Source of the DNA: Elephas maximus indicus
Lineage: Eukaryota > Chordata > Mammalia > Proboscidea > Elephantidae
Assembly: GCF_024166365.1 (NCBI RefSeq)
Contig: NC_064836.1
Location: 36,128,833-36,192,832, forward strand
Reading direction: 5' to 3'
Length of the DNA: 64,000 bases
Positions within the stretch are counted from its first letter, which is position 1; every line of letters starts with the position of its first letter. This document shows, in pieces, positions 1-11,400 of the stretch. The translations under genes and the position numbers were made by a program. The notes beneath the pieces were generated by a model. The model ran no database searches and had not been told where the DNA came from. It was given only the letters and a program-made list of their open reading frames with translations.

Positions 1-365
1 GAAGAGGAATCAATGTATTGGAACTGTGGTGTTAGAGACTAATATTGATTATACCCTGAACTGCCAGAAGAACAAACAAATCAGTCTTTGTAGAAATACA
101 ACCAGAAGAGAGGATGGCAGACTTTGGCTAGCTTACTTTGGACACATCATCAGAAAAGGTCAAGTGCTAGAAAAGGACATCATGTTGGGTAAAGTAGAGG
201 GCCAACGAAAATGAGGGAAACCCTAAATGAGATCGATTGACACAAATGCCCACAACAATGGACTCAAACATACCAATGATCATGATGGCCCAGGACCAGG
301 CAGCTTTTCGTCCTGTAATACATCAAGTCACCATGAAATGGAGCTAACTTCACAGCACCTAAAAA
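1..365 (+). mobile_element. RTE/BovB-like LINE, 3' end (partial)
   Basis: Decayed reverse-transcriptase C-terminal reading (MVLETNIDYTLNCQKN, YFGHIIRKGQVLEKDIMLGKV) followed by the RTE tail ending in CAGCACCTAAAAACC. Cut by the window edge. Several stops break the reading. Confidence 0.85.
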
Positions 366-539
366 CCAATTAGTAAATTGAGATACTGTTGACTTTTCAA
401 AAGGGTATATCCAGCTCCCACAATGTATTTAATTTACTCTCAGCAGGTCCTGCAGGCTGATTCAACTTTTTCTCCTTTGTGAGACACCACTCAGAATCCT
501 TCTGTTTCAAAGGTATTACCAATGACTAGAAAACCAAAT

Positions 540-1258
540 GTTGTTGTCATTGTTAGGTGACATCGAGTCAGTTCCGACTGAAAGTGACCCTATGCACAAG
601 AGAACGAAACACTGCCCTGTCCTGCATCATCCTTACAATTGTTGATATGCTTGAGCTCATTGTTGCAGCCACTGTGTCAATCCACCTCGTTGAGGGTCTT
701 CCTCTTTTCTGCTGACCCTGTACTCTGCCAAGCATGATGTCCTTCTCCAGGAACTGATCCCTCCTGACAACATGTCCAAAGTATGTAAGATGCACTCTTG
801 CCATCCTTGTTTCTAAGGAGGATTCTGGTTGTACTTCTTCCAAGACAGATTTGTTCATTCTTTTGGCAGTCCATGGTATATTCAATATTCTTCGCCAACA
901 CCGCAATTCAAAGGCGTCAGTTCTTCTTCGGTCTTCCTTATTCATTGTCCAGCTTTCACATGCATATGATGTGCTTGAAAATACCATGGCTTGGGTCAGG
1001 CGCACCTTAGTCTTCAGGGTGACATCTTTGCTCTTCAACACTTGGAAGAGGTCCTTTGCAGCAGATTTGCCCAATGCAATGCGTCTTTTGACTTCTTGAC
1101 CGCCGCTTCCATGGCTGTTGATTGTGGATCCAAGTCAAATGAAATCCTTGACAACTTCAATCTTTTCTCCGTTTATCGTGTTGTTGCTCATTGGTCCAGT
1201 TGTGAGGATTTTTTGTTTTCTTTATGCTGAGGCACAATCCGTACCGAAGGCTGTGGAT
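540..1258 (-). mobile_element. RTE/BovB-like LINE, 5'-truncated, with 13-bp target-site duplication
   Basis: The minus strand carries an open C-terminal reverse-transcriptase fragment of 168 codons (568-1074; MGKSAAKDLFQVL, YACESWTMNKEDRR, KRGRPSTRW). It is flanked by TAGAAAACCAAAT at 527-539 and 1259-1271, an exact 13-bp repeat that marks insertion by target-primed reverse transcription. A remnant, not a working element. Confidence 0.95.
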
Positions 1259-1321
1259 TAGAAAACCAAATAGCCACAGGAAATACTGACATCTTCAGAG
1301 ACGGAGGGAACACATAGAAAA

Positions 1322-1475
1322 GAGCCTTACTGTTGGTGCAGTGGTTAAGAATTCTGCTGCTAACTAAAATGTTGGCTGTTTGAATCTACCAGTTGCTCCT
1401 TGGAAGCCTTATGGGGCAATTCTACTGTGTTCTATAGGGTCACTATGAGTTGAATTGACTCAACAGCAACAGGTT
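1322..1475 (+). mobile_element. AfroSINE (tRNA-RTE SINE)
   Basis: Head GTTGGTGCAGTGGTTAAG, body CTCCTTGGAAGCC and tail GGTCACTATGAGTTG to CAACAGGTTTT; diverged. Confidence 0.85.
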
Positions 1476-2164
1476 TTATCTTTACAAAGATAAGTGGCAT
1501 TATTTATTTCTCAACGGGGTAAGGACAACTAATTTTTTACACAAGAAATAGGTGAGAAAAAAGTTTAGAACCCTGAGTAAATATAGGAAGATTTTTTTCC
1601 AGAGGCAGGAAAGTTTACCAAATGCATTATCATAGAACGTTTCAGCCCTAAATCCACCCAGGTGAATGATTTCACCCCTGAAAGCTTCCTGGCTTCCTGT
1701 TTGCTAAATTCTTCTGAAGCTTACTTCTTGCAAATATTTCATTGATTTGCTTCAGTGCTGAGCAATTAACAAGAGCTGGTCATGAGAATTCTGCCTGGCA
1801 GCTGCTTTTTTCAACTTACAGAACAAGAAAAGTTAGTATAAATTTTGAATCCCTGAATAATATGTTTGCTGGAGGGTCATCTTGCCATTTCTAGAACTCT
1901 GCACCAAAAGTCTCGACTTAAAAAATGCTCTGATCCTCTTCATTTTTTCAGACCCAAATTGTTGGTATCAGTCAATATGTTTTCATAATGAGTTTTGGGA
2001 TTAAACAATTGCAGCAACCAGTCAATTTAAGGGAAAATACTTGAGCACAAAATAGTTTCTGCAAAGTTACTTCTCAGGGTGATTTTCAAAGGCATATGAA
2101 AATCAAATATATTGTGGCAAAGAATTAAGCTTTAGAAATGCATTTGTATATCTTCTTTCATTTT
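1476..2164. other. Intergenic, nothing recognised
   Basis: About 690 bp of AT-rich sequence downstream of GABPA, with no gene or repeat family that I can name. Confidence 0.5.
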
Positions 2165-2426
2165 TCTAGTAATTAATATTTTATTAACCTTATTGAGATA
2201 TCATTTATATAATCCCATGCACCCATTGTAAGTGTACATTTAGATGAGTTTTGACAAAACTATCCATTCATGTAATCATCAACAAAGCATAACACAGGAC
2301 ATGTTAATCACTCGAAATGAACTCCTTGTGCCCATTCCAGAAAATAATCCTCCATCCCCAGTCCCAAGAGACCAGTAACCCACTTTCTGTCCTTACAGAT
2401 TCAATGTCTTTTCTAGTTTCATAAAG

Positions 2427-2620
2427 GAGCTCTGGGTAGTAATGGCTAAGCACTCAACTTTTAACCGAGAGGTCAGTGGTTCGATCCAACCTGCTGTTCA
2501 GTAGAAGAGACCTGGCAATGTACTCCCTGAAAAATTACAGCCTTGGAAACCCTGTGGGGCAGTTCTACTCTGTCCTATATGATGTTTGAGTCAGAATCAA
2601 CTTGACAGTACACAGCAACA
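2427..2620 (+). mobile_element. AfroSINE, older subfamily with longer body
   Basis: GGAGCTCTGGGTAGTAATGG head, extra GAAGAGACCTGGCAATGTAC body block, and a tail ending GAATCAACTTGACAG. Confidence 0.85.
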
Positions 2621-2811
2621 TCTCAGTTTCATATAAATGGCATTACCCACTCTGTTCTCTTCTTTTTGTCCGGTTCCTTTTGTTCACCCATGTTGTCAGT
2701 TGTTTACTCCTTTTTATTGCTGAGTGTTATTTCCATGTATGGCTATTTCACAATTTGTTTATCCAGTCACCTGATTATGGACCTTTGGGTTGTTTACAGT
2801 TTGGGGCCATT

Positions 2812-2947
2812 TTGACTAAAAAACCAAACCAAACCCATGATTTTGACTCATAGCGACCCTATACAACTGGCCATAGGGTTTCTAAGGAGGGGCTGCTTAA
2901 CTTTTGGTTAGTAGCCAAGCTCTTAACCACTGTGCCACCAGGGCTGC
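2812..2947 (-). mobile_element. AfroSINE
   Basis: Reverse copy: AAACCAAACCAAACCCATG tail end at left, CCACTGTGCCACCAGGGC head at right. Confidence 0.9.
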
Positions 2948-3382
2948 TATTAATATTGGTGTGCAAGTAAGTATGTTTTATTTCTCTTACGTTAATACCT
3001 AGGATTAGAATTGCTGGGTTGTAATTTTTTTTAAGAGAAGCATACATTTAACTTTATCAGCAAGTGCTGAAGTTTTCTAAACAAGTTGTGCCATTTTACA
3101 TTTCCACCAGAAAAATGTGAGTTTCCTTGGCTTCTCATCATCACCAACACTTGGTGTTGTGAGTCTTACAGCTTTCGGCAATTCTAATGAGTTTCAGGCA
3201 AACTTTCGTTCTGTTATACATAGATCATCAAGAGTTGGAGCAACCAATAACAATGGATTTTTGGTAGTATCGAGTTGTGATGTGTTTCTCTAATGACTCA
3301 TAACGTTGAACATCTTTTCACATGATTATTGGCTATTTATATATCTCCTTTTGTAAAGTGTCTGTTCAAATCTTTTGACCAC

Positions 3383-3896
3383 TGTCTCAGTCCTCTAGTG
3401 CTGCTATAACAGAAATACCACAAGTGGATGGCTTCAACAAACTAAAGTTTATTCGCTCACGGCTTAGTAGGCTAGAAGTCCAAATTCAGGGAGTCAGCTC
3501 CAGGGAGAGGCTTTCTGTTGGTTCTGGAGGGAGGTGCTTGTCATCAATCTTCCCCTGGCCTAGGAGCTTCTTAGGTGCAGAGACCCTGGATCCAAATGAC
3601 ACGCTCTGCACCTGGTGCTGTTTTCTTGGTGGTATGAGGTCCCTCATGTATCTCTGCTTGCTTCTTTAATATCTCAAAAAAGATTGGTTTAAAACACAAT
3701 CTAATCTTGTAGATTGAGTCTTGCCTCATTAACCTAACTGCCGCTAATCCCATTTCATTAACATCATGAAGACAGGATTTACAACATATAGGAAAATCAC
3801 ATCAGATGAAAAATGAACAATCACACGACACTGGAAATCATGGCTTAGCCAAGTTGATATTTTGCATGGACACAATTCAATCCATAACAACCATTT
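3383..3896 (-). mobile_element. MaLR-type solo LTR
   Basis: Same family as the LTRs at 15.1, 24.6, 32.6, 44.8, 58.5 and 63.8 kb. The left side reads CTAGTGCTGCTATAACAG and the right side CACAATTCAATCCATAACA. Confidence 0.85.
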
Positions 3897-4171
3897 TATT
3901 GGATTATTTTATCGAGTTGGATATTTTCTCAAAAAAGTCCTTTGTCAGATATTTGTATTTCAAATATTCCTTCCAGCCTCTTTTTACTTGACTTTTCCTT
4001 AAGTGTCCTTTAAAGAGCAGAGGTTTTAAGATTTTGATGAAGTCCAATGTACTGTTTTTTTTTCTTTTATGGTTTTGCTTTTTATTTTATCTAAGAAATC
4101 TTTGTCTATTCGAGGGCCGTGAAAATTTTCTCATTTTATATGTATACGTTTTGGGGTGGCTATGAGTTGGT

Positions 4172-4390
4172 ACAGGGGCCCTGGTGGCACAGTGTTTTAA
4201 GCACTCAGCTGCTAACAGAAAGGTCAGAGGTTTGAACCCACCAACTGCTCCCAGTGAGAAAGATGTGGTAATCTGCTTCCATAAAGATTGCAGCTTTGGA
4301 AACCCTACAGGGGGCAGTTCTACTCTGTCCCATAGGATCGCTATGCGTCTGCATTGACTCCAGGGCCACAGAGGTGGTTTGCTGATTATC
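4172..4390 (+). mobile_element. AfroSINE, long-body subfamily
   Basis: GCCCTGGTGGCACAGTG head, GTGGTAATCTGCTTCCATAA body, and a decayed tail. Confidence 0.85.
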
Positions 4391-4961
4391 ATTTCAAACT
4401 AGATTAAATTAGAAGGTGCATTTTTAAAACAATTGATTTCAGGCAATTCATCATTTCTTATTTAACCGTGTCAAAGCGTGATTATTGCTTGACTGTCATT
4501 AGTGGCACAAGTCACCTTTTCTCCTGTCCCCTCTGATTCCCATATACTCTGCGTTGTGGCTAAAGCATCTTGTTGATAGCCAAAATGGACAGGTAAATTT
4601 TTTTGAAAAATTTAAGAAGGCTTTATGACAAACTTACAGTTTCACAATAACTAGCTTGCCTTTTGACAAGTACTCTGTCTTACCACCTTACCTATTACTA
4701 TTCTAAAACACAATCTAGCTTTTTGGATGGGGTTTCATTAATTTTCTTAAAAAGACTAAATTTTACCACTTAATTTTCAGTGGAATCTATTCTTCCCAAA
4801 ATTGATAGTTTTAAAAGTAAAGAACTATACAAGAAGCATATGTGTAAAATATATGTGGACTGTGAGATTTTCACTCAACCAAATATCCCAGGAATTGGAG
4901 AAAACTGTGCAGGGGGGGAAAAAAAAACTTCATATATCACAAAAACATAATGTATAATAGT

Positions 4962-7900
4962 TTTATTTTTCTCATTTTACTATTTTGACATTTTATGCAC
5001 AAATATCTTTTTATCTGAGTAAAAATAGAAAATAATTGTTTTATGTAAAATTACACAAAAAAATTTTTAACCACAAAGAAATACATAATTGTTGTTATGA
5101 CAGCATTAAGTATCTTTATTTAAAGAGTAAAAATGTATGCAAAAGTCCTCCCTTTTACAAAAGATTGAGAAGATTTTGTCCTGGCAGCAAGTGAAATATC
5201 AATATTTTTACACCCTCTAGATCTGAAGACATGAAGTTAGTCACAGGTTTGTTTTGCAATTATGAATTTTATAACCTTTTGTGCTATTTCAAATATACGC
5301 TAGTTCTTTTTAAAAGGCAGTAACATAAAATAACGAATATGGAGAACAACAGGCCTCACCAAAAATACCTGGAGACACAATAAAAGAAATACCATATCTG
5401 AGTTTCACCATTAGAGGTGGAAAACAACTAAATAGTTTTTCCTAATTAACTGGCATAGCTTGATACAAAAATGAAGGTGGCCAGTCGATTGATATGAAGA
5501 TCAACCACACACAGCAACTCTGCTTTTGTTTGATTTTACGATGCCAACACAGATTTTCAGACCTTAGGCTAGAGAGATACTTACGAAAGTTGGCTCAATG
5601 AAAACCTCATATGGAAAACGAGTCTTAAAACAAAAGTGAACATGTCATTATTCTTGTACACACAAAGTAAAAAGGTGACTGAGAATTTATTTCTTCCTTT
5701 GAATATGGTGTAAATTCTGTTACGAGAAAGAACAGCATGAATTATATTTCTTTGACAATAAATGAAGACTATCCAGCCTTCTGTTACTTATAACCTGAAC
5801 AAGGACAAAGAAAATAGCTTATAGGTAAGCTGGAACTACAAAGTAATGCAAGGTTTCTTGAATCAACTGGGGAAATCCATCGCATTACTTTACCCATGTC
5901 ATAGTGCATAAAATGATGGGAAGAGAAGGTGAAGAAGAAAAAAGCAACAGCATTTATCATGTATGAGAACTGTCTCCGTTCAAATTACACTGAGGAACAA
6001 AACAAAATCCACCAATGGGGGGAAATGCTGAAAAAAGAAAAAATGTCTCTGGGGAATGCTTAAAGGAGAAAAGAAACGATGGTCTGATGTTAGGGGTCTA
6101 AAAAGAAATGTAGGTATTCCTTGCCTTAAAAAAAATACATTCAATTGAGATATAAAAAAAAATATCATCTTGGCTAAAACTTTACCAGGTCATCTCCCGA
6201 TAAGCACTGCAAAATCCAAATAAAGGTCAAGATACTTAACCTTTTGACAGTATATCGGAATAGTATATTATTTTTTTAAACCATAAGCAGCTTGTCATCT
6301 CCCCAAGCCACAAGCGGATGGTGTAAAATCTCCTTTTTAGTTACCTAGTTGTTATCTGAAACTATATAGCTTCTATTATTTCCTATTGTTACCCTACTTA
6401 AATATTCTTGCAATAAAAGTACCCAAACTGTAACAAAAATTTAAGATGTCAGTCTATTTTGCATTTATAAAAAAACAAAAACGGAAGTTACAAATTTTAT
6501 TATTTTTAAGTAACAGCTACTACAGTCATATGGGTTTACTACAGTCATAGAGGCCTTTATAGAGTAATATAAATAAAACTGACATTATATGTTGTAGTCC
6601 TCTAGCAGAGTACTTACAATTATGCCCTAAGATTACCAGCAAAGGAGATCATAGATCCCTTCTTCTCTCCTTGTGCCCAGGGTCCCTGCCTCATATGGAT
6701 CCTTCCACACTGCTCATTAGTACTGGTAGCAGTGATCACTAATGGTGCACCTTGCCCCTACTACCTTGGCCCTTTCCTCCTCACTACTCAAAAGCATTAA
6801 CTGAGCTTTTATAAAGCCGCATCAGGATGGATTTAAGGGGAATGACGAGGGAGAAGGTGAATAAAGAATCAATCTTCTCCTGTGAGAGGAATGAAAAGCT
6901 ATTTGCCAGTCTCTCATATCACGATTCATGCATGCCTGAAAACAAGTGACAAAAAGGCAGAAAGAAGAAAAGAAAGGAAGACAGAAGACATTTCTAGCCG
7001 TTTCTGCTTAGTGTTAGCTTATGGTAAGCAAAGAGTTTTATATATATATATATATATATATGTATATGAATTAATTAATCTTTAAAGAATTTTTAAGGCG
7101 TTAATTTTTTTCCTTTTGAATATTTTACACCTTCATAAATATATATGGTCAATTATAAATGTATATAGATATCTGTATACACATATATGTAATATTCAAA
7201 AGGAAGAAAATTAAATAAATGGAAAGTTTAGTTTTACGACAGAAGAATGCCTATACTGGAAGTCAAATTTTCCCTTTAAAACTGTTTGCAAGTAATTCAC
7301 TGATGTTTTGAAAGGTAAAGTACTGTTGACTGATTTAAAATTTTCATTTTGAAGACACAGAATGAATACATGAGCTGTCTTGCATTAACAAACCGGCCCT
7401 AAGGGGTAATAAAAGGAAAAAAAAAAAAAAAAAAAGAAAGCCATACCAAACCAAACCAAATTTTTATTTTTTGGCTGAGGTATACTTTTTCAATCTTTTA
7501 AATCTCTGACAGGAAAAACAGAGATCGTTTAAGAACTTTTGTAATAGCTGGTTTATTAGAATTAAATGCCTCCTCAAAATAATTTAACTTCATGGCCTCA
7601 TGTTATGTATAACCTATACAGTAAATCCTTAAAGTTGGCTTGAGTTAAGCCAACTTCAGCACAGCTCTTCTGCCAGTCGACTTATTGTCTTTGCTTGCAA
7701 ATATATAAATTAATAACTTGATACTCTTAGTTGAGTGATTTATTAATATCATTATACTTTTGTTTGCTATGACTATTTCAGCTCTGCTTGATTAGATGAC
7801 AGTCACACACGCTTTAGCTGTGAAAATGCCATTTTCTGGCTCTATGTAAAGCAACATCTAAAGCAGCATTTTTTAACTGTTTGCAAAAATAGTTAAGCAG

Positions 7901-8261
7901 GCTATTTCCTGGAGATCCTTCACTGACTTTTCATCTTCACACGCTACTGACTATTTTTGGTAGGGCTAGGCATTAATACTGACCAGTGTAGCTTTCCTGA
8001 CTGTTAACCAGCTACCCCACAATGCACACGTTGCCTTCACACTGAAAACACTGTGGTGACCCCTTAACATACACATAGTCTAAAATATATGCTCAAAGTA
8101 AAAAGATCCAAATTCACAAGAATATGAAATATTTATAAAAAAAATCATGCATCAGATTTTACAGTCTAGAAATAAAAGCTTCAAATTCGGTAGTAGAGGT
8201 AAGAGCAATACTTGCTCTAAATATTTCAGAAAGTCCTCAGCCTCCCAGAAGGTCCTGGGAC
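4962..8261 (-). other. GABPA: Probable GABPA 3' UTR
   Basis: About 3.3 kb directly after the stop, AT-rich, and with no SINE, LTR or LINE that I recognise, in contrast to the dense repeats on both sides. That fits a long retained 3' UTR. Candidate poly(A) signals (AATAAA on the minus strand) are at 5115-5120 and 4962-4967. The exact end cannot be set from sequence alone. Confidence 0.5.
7037..7068. repeat. (TA)n microsatellite in the probable GABPA 3' UTR
   Basis: About 14 TA units; likely to vary in length between individuals. Confidence 0.9.
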
Positions 8262-8490
8262 TCAATTATCCTTTTCTGTTTGCAGAGAAGCAGTGGCCAG
8301 GGCTACTGCTGTGACTGGCTGGGCGATTCCATGAAGCTGCATCTTGGCAAGTTTCTTCTGTTCACATTCTGTGACCAAACGGTTCAACTCTGCCGCACTG
8401 TATCCAATAAGAGTCTTCAAGTCACAAACAAACTTGTACACAAACCTCTTGCCTTGAACTTTACAAATCATGTCCCCATCATAATAATAC
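8262..8490 (-). CDS. GABPA: GABPA coding exon 10 (end of ETS domain, C-terminus, stop)
   Basis: 229 nt. The first base completes Arg379, followed by [20 protein letters not shown], the third ETS helix and last strands, then the GABP-beta-binding tail ending [10 protein letters not shown] and a TGA stop (complement of 8262-8264). Confidence 0.97.
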
Positions 8491-11400
8491 CTTTAAAAAA
8501 TGAAAAACCCATCAGGATTATATTAAAAAAATAAAGAACTCAGACTTCTTAAAATATTTCACAGACTATTCCATGAGCAGAAGCCTAGTGAAGTACTGCA
8601 CCCACCATAACAGCAATTAACATTGACATTATATAGAAATACTTAATGTTAACTATCTGAAAACGTCAGAACCTCAACATGGTACTCTAAAACACGGAAA
8701 CCCTGGTGGCGTAGCGGTTAAGTGCTACAGCTGCTAACCAAAGGGTCGGCAGTTCGAATCCACCAGGTGCTGCTTGGAAACTCTGTGGGGCAGTTCTACT
8801 CTGTCCTATAGGGTCGCTATGAGTCGGAATCGACTCGACAGCACTGGGTTTGGTTTGGTTTTTGGTACTCTAAAACACAGACTAAACTTTCAAAGCTTAT
8901 TTTCAAATTATATAAAATATGTTAAAATAACCAAAATTATTAAACAAAACAAGACAAAGTAAAACATCTTTAGAGCAGTGGTACGGTCCCTAAGAACAAG
9001 GGCTTTGGAGTCAGACTGCCGACATTCACGCCCTGGCATCGCTACTTCACAGCTCTGTGACCACAGGTAAGCCGCATTTTCTCTATGCTTTTATTCCTCA
9101 TCTAAAAAATGAAGTTAGAAATAGTGCTCACCTTCACAGAAATGAGGGTAAAATAGAGTAACTCTGTCAAGTGCTCAGCACACAATGACTGTACAAATTT
9201 AGCCCTCTATCAAATATAAGGTATGTTAATAATTAGGAATCCATAATAGGAAGAAAATTTTAATATATATATTCTACCAATTTTTGGTATGTCCACTTTT
9301 TTTCTGTCTCATACAAAAGTCTATACTATGTAGCCATGCCTTTGCCTTTATTGTCTTAATATGTAAAGGCTTCCCTTTCAGTAAATTCTCCAAACCCAAC
9401 AGGGGGCCACAAAATTTTAAGTTAAGGGGCTAGAAGTCAAAAATACAGAAAAACAGGAAACCAGACATTATAAGGGCAGTTTCTACACTTCTGTAGGCAT
9501 GTGTGGGGAAATCACTAGAAGTCTAGCTCACTGCTGCTGTCTATGGAGATGATTACAGACAGAGGTGGATTTATATTTATGTTGAAAAAAAAGGTTTATT
9601 TCGGTTAGTATACATAATTTAGATAGATGTGGCTAGACAATCACGTGGCCGCATCATCATACAGTGGATTCTGGCACAATCATTACCACCATGCACTGCC
9701 AACTCCAACAAATGTTTTATGGGCTGAAGGGTGAACCTCCGTACTGAGTTAAAAGGGTGTCTGGGGGCCATACTCCCGGGGTTTCTCCAATCTCAGACCA
9801 GTAAGTCTGGTCTTTCTTGTGTGTGTGAGTTAGAATTTTGTTCTACATTTTTCTCCCGCTCCGTCTGGGACCCTCTGTTGTGATCCTTGTCAGAGCAGTC
9901 GGTGATGGTAGCTGGGCACTGCCTAGTTCTGCTGGACTCAGTGTGGTGGAGGCTGTGCAGTTGTGGGATATAACAGACAAACAAAAAGGACACAGAGGGA
10001 GCAGCTCAGTGACTCGTGACAAAGTGCACTTCTACCGGTGTTCACGCTCTCTCAGGTCAAGAACCAGCACCCTAGGAACTCCTTCTATGCCGCCCTGCCC
10101 CTGCCACCACCTCTCCCTTCCCCTAAAACGTATCCAGAAATCTGTTTTATGATTATTTCCTTGATTTTTATCACCCAAACATGCATTCTAAATGCTGCAA
10201 TCTTAGTTTCCTATTTTTCTGAACTTCAATATATAAATGCATTCATACAGTGTGTACTCTTTTGGGTCTGGATTCTTTCACCGAATGTTATGTCTGTGAG
10301 ATTCATCCTATCATTTGCTTGTAGCAGTAATCCATTTTCATAGCTATACAAGATTCTCTTACATGAATACACTGTAATTTATTCATCTGCTCTATTGCTG
10401 ATAAATATTTGGGTGGTTTCTGGTTTTTCGTTGTTATAAATAATGCTGCTAAGAGCATTTTATAGTGGTTTTAAATTGCATTTCATGATTACTAATGAGG
10501 TTGTGGACTTCTGCATATATTTATTGGTCATTTGGATAAACTCTTGTCCATTCAAGTCCCTTGACCATTTTCTATTTTTCTTATTGATTTATGAGTTCTT
10601 AGATATTCTAGGTGCAAATCCCATGTCAGACGTATGTGACTCGCCTCTCACTCTTAATGCTGTACCTGATGACCAGACATTTGTAATTTCGATAAGGTCC
10701 AATTTATTGATCTTTTTCTTTATGGCTAGCGTTTTTGGTCTAATAACGTCCTTCCCCACCCCCAAAGTTGTGAAGCCATCCCTAGGCATCTCCTAGTCTA
10801 CATTTACATTTAGAGCTACACGCGGCACAGAAGTGAAGTTTCACCTCTTCTCCACGTGGACAGTCAATTGTCACAGCACCACTGACTGAAAGGTAGGTCT
10901 TCTCCCTGCTGCTGTGTCTTAGAATCAAGTGCTCACACATTCTTGGTTCTATGTGGGCTCTCTGTTTTGCCTTTTGGACCTTCACCTGTACTTGAACAAA
11001 CACCACACAGTCTCACTGCTGTAGCTTTAGAGTAAGACCCGGCAGAGCATGTCTTCCCACTTAGCTAATCTTCTTCAGGTATCCTAGCTAGCGGGATACT
11101 TCCCATTCCCATGTAAATTTTAAAATTATCTTGTCAGGCTACTGCAACTTTGATGGACCTAGCATAGAAACCTAGATCAATCTGGGGAGAACAGACATCT
11201 TAATTATTAATACTAATAATTTACCTGTAATTTTGGGAAAAATTTGTATGTATACAATCATATCAATTGTGAAAAGACACTTTTAATTTTGCTTATATGG
11301 AAAGAATCCTGAGAAAACTGGCAAAGTGCTTGAGACTGATTAAGTGATAAGCACACTGAGAACTAAGCATCTCAGTCATGAATTCTAAGGAAAAAAAAAA

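Larger units (their letters stand above)
2165..4110 (-). mobile_element. Old L1 LINE 3' region, interrupted by younger insertions
   Basis: Reverse-oriented L1 3' UTR text (for example TTGAGATATCATTTATATAA, GGGTTGTAATTTTT, TTTTGATGAAGTCCAATGTA). It is split by AfroSINEs at 2427-2620 and 2812-2947 and an LTR at 3383-3896. Confidence 0.75.

Noticed and set aside
568-1074. 168-codon open frame that looks like a gene
   Set aside because: It is the C-terminal end of an RTE reverse transcriptase in a 5'-truncated insertion with target duplications.
8681-8878. Possible functional tRNA genes in the SINE heads
   Set aside because: AfroSINE and PSINE1-like heads keep partial A and B boxes but do not fold as full tRNAs and are fused to SINE bodies.
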